64,000 bases of DNA from Druceiella hillmani (Eukaryota > Arthropoda > Insecta > Lepidoptera > Hepialidae). A model generated the notes under the pieces. The model saw nothing but the letters and a program-made list of their open reading frames with translations. It ran no database searches and had not been told where the DNA came from. The stretch is from NCBI GenBank assembly GCA_039881145.1, contig JAYKKI010000088.1, positions 4,444,001 to 4,508,000 of the forward strand, given 5' to 3'. The position numbers and the translations under genes are program-made. Position 1 is the stretch's first letter, and each line of letters begins with the position of its first letter. Of the stretch, positions 58,575-64,000 are shown piece after piece.

Positions 58575-61397
58575 CTACTTCATAAATTGTATTAGAAATT
58601 TTTTCAAGATCTTGTAGGGTCCAATTCTCAGTTCATCTGTTTTCTTCCTATTTAGTCGATTACCGTTTTCCACATATACTCTATCTCCTTTTTTAAAGTC
58701 ATATTCCCTCCTTGATAGGTCATATCTCTTCTTATTATGCAAATTTGGTAACAGTGTGTTCTGTTTCATTATATTTCTTTACACAATTCTGTGCTATTGT
58801 TGTCCATGCAATCTTTTTTCCGCTTTCATTTATTTGGCATCTTATTTTATTAACTAAAGTTTGGTTCAATATTTCGTTATGCCCATTTGAAAAAGGAGTG
58901 CCCACCGCAGTAAAAATTATTCTTATACTGTTATCTTTCAGAAATCCCTTAAATTCTTTAGAGTTTATACCAGGATATTGGTCCGTTATCATATCAATTT
59001 TATGACTTTGTGTCACTTGTTGAATAAGTTTAATAAAATCGTTAGAGCTTTGGTGTTTTGAAGTCAAGATATAAGCATACCTAGTGAAATGATCAACCGA
59101 GATCCCCCAAAACCACCAATTGTATCAATTGATACAATTTCAAATGGGTGTCTTTCTGGTTCTAAATGTGACAATAATCCATATTTCGGCTTTCTCCTTG
59201 TTTTATTTTTAATGCATATTTCACATTCTTCGCAAGTCTGTTTAATTTTTGCTATGATATTCTTCGCTGAATAGTATGGTGTTAATTTATTTATCATTTG
59301 TGTTGTTCCTAGGTGGCAATAAGTAATGTGTACTTTTTTTACCAATGTTTTGCTTAATCCTTCTGATAGTATAATTTTGTTTCTTCCTTTATTTTTCTTG
59401 TAGTATATTTCATCTCTTAGTATAAGTCCATTTTTATCTTTTTGTATTTCTTGATTTGAATTTTGATCTATTTTTATTTCTTCTATAGTTATTAAATTTA
59501 CCACTTTCAAAGCATCATCATCATTATTTTCACTTGGATCTAGGACTGGATTTCTGCTCAAACAATCTGCCTCTATATTTGTTTTTAGATAGGATTATAT
59601 TTAATTTTGAAATTGTATTGGGATAAATAATATGTTAGGTCTCCGAGCTCCTCATCAGTTCTTGCTTTAATATTCAAGTTTTCTAGTGGTTTATGATCAG
59701 ACTACACCGTAAACTCCTTTCCCATAAGCAAATGCTACCAGTATTTTATAGCTTCTTTTATTGCTAAACATTTTAGGTATATTGCCTTCTTCTTTTTTTG
59801 TGTATCTGTTAATTTTTTTGAAAAATAAGCAATTGGTTTATTGTCTCCATTTTTATCAGGTTGTTTTAACACTGCGCCTGTTCCTTTTGCACTTGCGTCT
59901 GTATAAATTTTTATTGGTAATTCTGGATCATAAATTTTCAGAATTGGTACAGAGCACAGTAGTGTTTTCATTTTACCAAATGATTTTTGACATTCTTCAG
60001 TCCACACGAATTTCACATCTTTCTTTAACAAATTGTGTAACTTATGATGAAAATTTACTTTTCCTAGGAATTGTCGTACATTTTTCCTTGTTTCTGGTAT
60101 TGGAAAGTCTTTTACTGCTATCAAATAATCTTTTAGAGGCCTCACTGAATTGTTTTCTATTATGTGGCCTAAATACTTGGCATAACTACTTGCAAATATG
60201 CACTTGGTAAGTTTTAGACTAAACCCTTCCGTTTGTATTGCCTCCAGTAACCGTGATATATGTAATATATGTTCTTCAAAGGTTTTTGAATAAATGAGTA
60301 TATCATCTATGAAACTTACTGCAAAATCAGAGAGCTTATTCTTTCTTATGATGTTAGTCATTATCCTTTGAAAAATGGCTGGAGCAGTTTTTAGTCCAAA
60401 TGGTAAGCATGTCTATTGAAAATGACCTTCCTGAGTAACAAAGGCTGTTTTGTACCTATCCTGTACTTTCAATGGAATTGACCAAAACGCTGAATTAATA
60501 TCAAACGTTGAGAAATACTTACTTACAGTTTACTGTTTTTGTCATTAGATCTTCAATCAATGGAAATGGCTGTGATTGTGGGACGATTATCTTGTTCAAT
60601 TCCCTGAAATCTATACAAAGTCTTGTTTTTCGTTCATCTTCCTTTTTATAAGCCAGAGTTACTGGGGCAGCAAACGAGCTATATGATTCCTCAATCAAAT
60701 TTTTCTCTAATAATTTTGATATTTGTTTTTCTATCTCTCTTCTATCTTCAGCTATACATCTGTATGGACGTTTGCAGCAGTATTTATCCACCATCAGGTC
60801 AATGTGAGCTTCATAATCTCGTACAGTGCTGACATCATATTTATCCTTAGCAAAGACAGTCTTAAATTTGTCTATGAGCTCGTCAATCTCTAATTGTTGT
60901 TGTTTATCTAGATGATTAACGATCTTTCCAAATTTATCAGTTTTAATATGTTCATTGAAGTTTATTTCGTTTTTCACCTTCTCCATTCTAGGGCTTCCTA
61001 ATCTTGGTTCAGTTTTGTCTCCTAGTACATCAGAAATGTTGACATTTGTATCGTTTTTTATATTAAGCTCTTCTTTCTGACCTTTTTGTGTTATTTTTAA
61101 GTCTTCATTTTGAATAAACTTGAATTTTCTTATACAATCTAAACCAATTAGGAAATCATATTTAAAATTTTCTTTGTCTATGATAAAAATATCCATGTTT
61201 TGTTCTACATTATATATTTTAATTTTTAATGTAACCATACCTTTTGTTTTTTTCTCACCATTAATAGTCTTTAAATTTACTATTTGTGTATTATCTGTAC
61301 TTTTTTCTTCATTCCGTATATTTAATAATTTAGCATTAATTAATGACACATTTGAACCTGAATCATAAATTCCAGTTATTTTCACAGGGTCATTCAA
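58575..61397 (-). pseudogene. pol region: protease, RT, RNase H, integrase
   Basis: Reading down the minus strand: an aspartic protease with YDSGSNVSL near 61360; the RT N-lobe with RLCIDFRELNK (about 60600); a frameshift near 60519; YFSTFDINSAFW with the first RT Asp; a TAG in place of the usual Trp before TCLPFGLK (about 60416); and FIDDILIYS with the active-site pair at 60303-60308. RNase H has YTDASAKG (about 59910) and SDHKPLENL (about 59690), with breaks around 59735 and 59600. Integrase has an HX3H...CX2C zinc motif (about 59220-59330), SIDTIGGF (first Asp), TDQYPG (second Asp) and the Glu in GHNEILNQ, with breaks near 59064 and 58750. The C-terminal block KKGDRVYV...IGPYKILKK resembles the usual integrase tail. 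Confidence 0.9.
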
Positions 61398-61475
61398 TAG
61401 TTAATTTATTTTTATTAATGGTGGCACCTCTAGTTTTTTGGATCTTTGTTATTCAGTTCTGTTTCTATTTCGGAG

Positions 61476-62568
61476 TTATTTACTGTTCTCACTATTGATT
61501 CTGTCTTTAAACCAGCAACTCTCCTCTGGGTGATAGCGTTTCCCTTTTTTTTCATTGGCACAAATTTGACATGGTTTTCTTTCTTCAATTTTTTTTTGTT
61601 TAAGGTCAGAATTTGTAAATCATTTTTTTTCATACTTAGTTTTCCCAACGTGATGTTCTAGTTTTCCTATTTCATTATACAAATCTTCTGTTTGTTGCAA
61701 AGTTTCTCTGTCGATTTTATCGGCAACAAAATTAGGCAAGCCGAATGCTATGAGATCAATAAGAGTCCCAGTATCAATGTTCTTCCTAACTTCCAGTAGT
61801 AATTTCTCTTTCTTTAGAACGTACTCGAGTAACGGACCTGCTTGGTATTTAAAACCTAGAGCATTTCTCATGGATGACCAACCTTTATTTGAAAATGTCT
61901 CACAAAAGCATTTCTCCCATTTGTTCCACTCAGATTCTACTGTGTATTTTATTAGCATACAGTCGTACCAATGTACACTTGACGACTCCATATAATTTTT
62001 CAAAATCTCTATTTTCTTTTTGTCTTCGTTGACTTTGAAACGTTCACATTCTTTATTAAAATTATTAATCCACTGGTTAGCATTAGTGGTTTTACTTGTG
62101 AACTTTTCTATCATAAAATTCTTCGCTATCTTGCCTAGATTTTGAGTTTCTGATTTTTGTTCTTTTTCTTCGAGTAATTTTTCTAACAGTTTTTCCAAAG
62201 AGTTGTTTAAGCCACTAGATTTAGACTCTGGATCACATTAAGTTTCTATTATTTCTTCTAGATAAACATCATTAAAATGCAAGTTTTGAGCCTCATCCAC
62301 ATATGCTTCCGATATCTCATCTGTCAAAGTTTGGATAACTTTTTTTTTTCTAAAATTTTCCTTGTTTGGTGTCTTCTTTGCAATGTTTTTTTTTTATTTT
62401 GGCATAGTTTGTAGTACTCATAATTGCTTTGTGTTGATTCACTGGTTGATATTCCGGTGGTATTCCATAGATCTGACCACTAGTTGTGGCAATTGAGGTT
62501 ATGCATAAAATGTTGGTTTTTCCCTCGGATGCTGTCTTCACAGCAAAATCAAATCTTAACTTATCCAT
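61476..62568 (-). pseudogene. gag region with unusual zinc knuckle
   Basis: A minus-strand ATG at 62568, about 180 bp after the 5' LTR, starts a frame that shifts near an A/T run at 62340-62395. A TAA falls at about 62238. The capsid-like part (62198-61623) contains NANQWINNFNKECERF and later W-rich helices, typical of Ty3/gypsy gag. A TGA at 61620-61622 interrupts it. The same frame then continues into a CX2CX9HX4C motif (CQIC, H, C at about 61520-61572) and stops at 61476. The longer spacing differs from the standard CX2CX4HX4C knuckle. Confidence 0.82.
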
Positions 62569-62748
62569 TATTCTCTCGAAATATATGCAGAAAATGTTGT
62601 TTTATAATGTTTTTATTGGATTCTGTTTCGAACTTGTTGAAATAAAGACCTAATTGCGTTTCTGTGGATAAAAGATTTATTTACTTGTAAAACGTTCCTT
62701 CTACAATTTGCTAGTAACAATATCTTATAAACTAAACATTTACTCACC

Positions 62749-62961
62749 TGTGGATAAAAGAAACAACATGTAAAGCCCTTATTTCGGGTTTATCATCTGA
62801 ATTCGACAAATAAGCTTTTTACAATAAAATACTGAATCAAAAACAAATCTAACCTCTCAAAATATTTTGACGTTTTATACGAAAGCTAACAGCGACCTCT
62901 ATGGAACTTATCACAGATAACGCGACAAAGTTTAAATGAAAGGATACCTATAGGTTTTCTT

Positions 62962-62965
<4 letters not shown>
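62749..62965 (-). repeat. 5' LTR
   Basis: 217 bp, the partner of 58236-58451. It should hold the element promoter; no TATA box was assigned. Confidence 0.95.

Positions 62966-63033
<68 letters not shown>
62966..63033. repeat. (TA)n tract between two transposons
   Basis: A pure TA run of about 68 bp that starts at the outer end of the 5' LTR and ends exactly where the mariner-like element begins. Confidence 0.97.
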
Positions 63034-63036
<3 letters not shown>

Positions 63037-64000
63037 GTGTCCAGTGGCAGATTTCAAAGTTTGAACAAACATAGTTTCTGAACGCAACACATAAGAGGGG
63101 CGCGGGGGGCGTCGTTAGAAGCGCAAGCGGTGCAGATGTTTTAGTAGCCATGGAACAATGGAGTGGAGAGCACCGCGCTTTTGCCGTCGAGGCGTACATT
63201 TCGAGTGGATTTTCGACGTCTGTAGCACGCCGTCGATTTAATAATCACAGTATTCGTCGATTACGTGATGGACCATCGATCAACCTCATTTAGTCATGGG
63301 TAGCAAGGTTCAGAGCTACAATATCAACATTAAATAGGCCCAGGCCAGGACCTACACCATTGGTACCCACGGATGAAAATGTCGAGCGTGTTATGGTTTC
63401 TGTCGTTGAAAATCCCCGTTGATCAGTGCGTACACGTTCATCGATATTGGGAATTCCGAAATCAACTTTACAGGTAATAATGCAAAAAAAGCTCAAGTTC
63501 CATTCATATAAAATTCAAATTGTTCAAGATTTACACGATTCTGACTTTGAATTAAGAAAAACTTTCGTGGAGGTGATGTTGAAATTTCGTACTGCTACCC
63601 GGATGGGCAACATATTCTTTAGTGACGAAGCTCACTTTCACATAGGAGGATATGTGAATAAGCAGAACTTTCGTTACTGGGATATCCACAACCCAAGACA
63701 AATGCATCAAGAGCCTTTACATAAGCCTAAAGTAACAGACTGGTGTGCCATGTCTGCATCTGCAATCATTGGGCCTTATTTCTTTGAAAATCAACGTGGC
63801 CAAACTGTGAATTCGGAGAGATATGCCCAGATGTTAAATGACTTTTTCAGAGTAGAACTACAGAATAGTCCATCCTTCAACCAAAACACATGGTTCCAGT
63901 AGGACGGGTCCACAGCTCACACTGCTAATGTGTCCATGAATGCAGTGTGGCAGTTATTTCCAAAAAAAACATATCCCGAAACGATACAGTACCGTGGCCA
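63034..64000 (+). mobile_element. mariner/Tc1-like element, 3' part off window
   Basis: The element begins CAGGTGTCCAGTGGCAG directly after TA, as expected of a transposon that inserts at TA. About 115 bp of leader precede the transposase ATG. The other end and its inverted repeat lie beyond 64000. Confidence 0.72.
63150..64000 (+). pseudogene. mariner/Tc1-like DDE transposase with three stop codons
   Basis: From ATG 63150 one frame runs unbroken by indels to the window end but contains TAG at 63291, TGA at 63420 and TAG at 63900. The N-terminus (EQWSGEHRAFAVEAYISSG) is the helix-turn-helix part. RPRPGPTPL and a second HTH-like segment (SVRTRSSILGIPKSTLQ) follow. The catalytic core starts with FFSDEAHFHIGGYVNKQN (first Asp at 63624), then NFRYWDIHNPR and GPYFFENQRG, and DGSTAHTA with the second Asp at 63903. 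The third acidic residue is off window. The TGA likely replaces CGA and the 63900 TAG likely replaces CAG (FQ-x-DG), both C-to-T changes. Confidence 0.88.

Larger units (their letters stand above)
58236..62965 (-). mobile_element. Ty3/gypsy-type LTR retrotransposon, defective
   Basis: This 4.73-kb element on the minus strand has matching LTRs at both ends, gag, protease, RT, RNase H and integrase in the Ty3/gypsy order, and no env-like ORF. The LTRs differ at about eight bases plus one indel (about 96% identity), so insertion is neither ancient nor brand new. All reading frames are broken. Flanking five-base target copies do not match (TCATC at the left, TATAT at the right); the right flank is a (TA)n tract that may have replaced the original. 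No convincing tRNA primer-binding site follows the 5' LTR. Confidence 0.93.

Noticed and set aside
59761..60210. 149-codon plus-strand frame
   Set aside because: It is antisense to the RT/RNase H of the LTR element, whose motifs are clear on the minus strand.

Overview
The window looks like AT-rich nuclear DNA from an insect or close arthropod. The evidence is spliced coding exons with GT/AG borders, a tRNA-derived SINE, arthropod-type non-LTR, LTR, Tc1/mariner and Helitron relics, many long (TA)n arrays, and no bacterial operons or ribosome-binding sites. I cannot name the order or species.

Only one host gene is recognisable. It is on the minus strand at about 45.29-54.49 kb and encodes the C-terminal half of an NRF-6-like (nose resistant to fluoxetine type) multipass membrane acyltransferase-3 protein. 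Five exons were found by eye. Splice signals and codon phase agree at every junction, although the acceptor of the last exon is weak. The N-terminal exons were not found and probably lie beyond base 64000. The largest visible intron is about 3.9 kb, and another intron carries a LINE relic.

The rest is mostly mobile DNA and repeats. From left to right: a truncated SINE at the left edge (minus); a decayed LINE reverse-transcriptase tail (about 4.45-4.88 kb, minus); a 93-bp near-perfect hairpin (4983-5075); a complete SINE (11.66-11.85 kb); a broken Tc1-type DD34E transposase (16.2-16.85 kb); a Helitron helicase relic (19.65-20.18 kb, minus); a 5'-truncated LINE whose 3' tail matches the SINE tail (20.7-21.3 kb); and a nearly complete Jockey-type non-LTR element (about 24.0-28.6 kb). 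These are followed by a 180-bp satellite array (32.5-33.4 kb), a 720-bp MITE with self-complementary inverted repeats (33.47-34.19 kb), several AT-rich tandem arrays (37.6-44.2 kb), and LINE tails at 40.4 and 46.5 kb.

The right end is a dense transposon cluster: a decayed transposon-like gene (about 56.15-58.23 kb, minus), a Ty3/gypsy-type LTR element (58236-62965, minus) with 216/217-bp LTRs about 96% identical, a (TA)n tract, and a mariner/Tc1-like transposase gene running off the window end.

No CRISPR array, rRNA, tRNA gene or prokaryotic feature is supported. All transposon ORFs carry stops or frameshifts, so none of these copies looks autonomous. The least explained signals are the strand-asymmetric hairpin at 4983-5075, the SINE/LINE tail pair, a dispersed repeat with three diverged copies, and the satellite next to the MITE.
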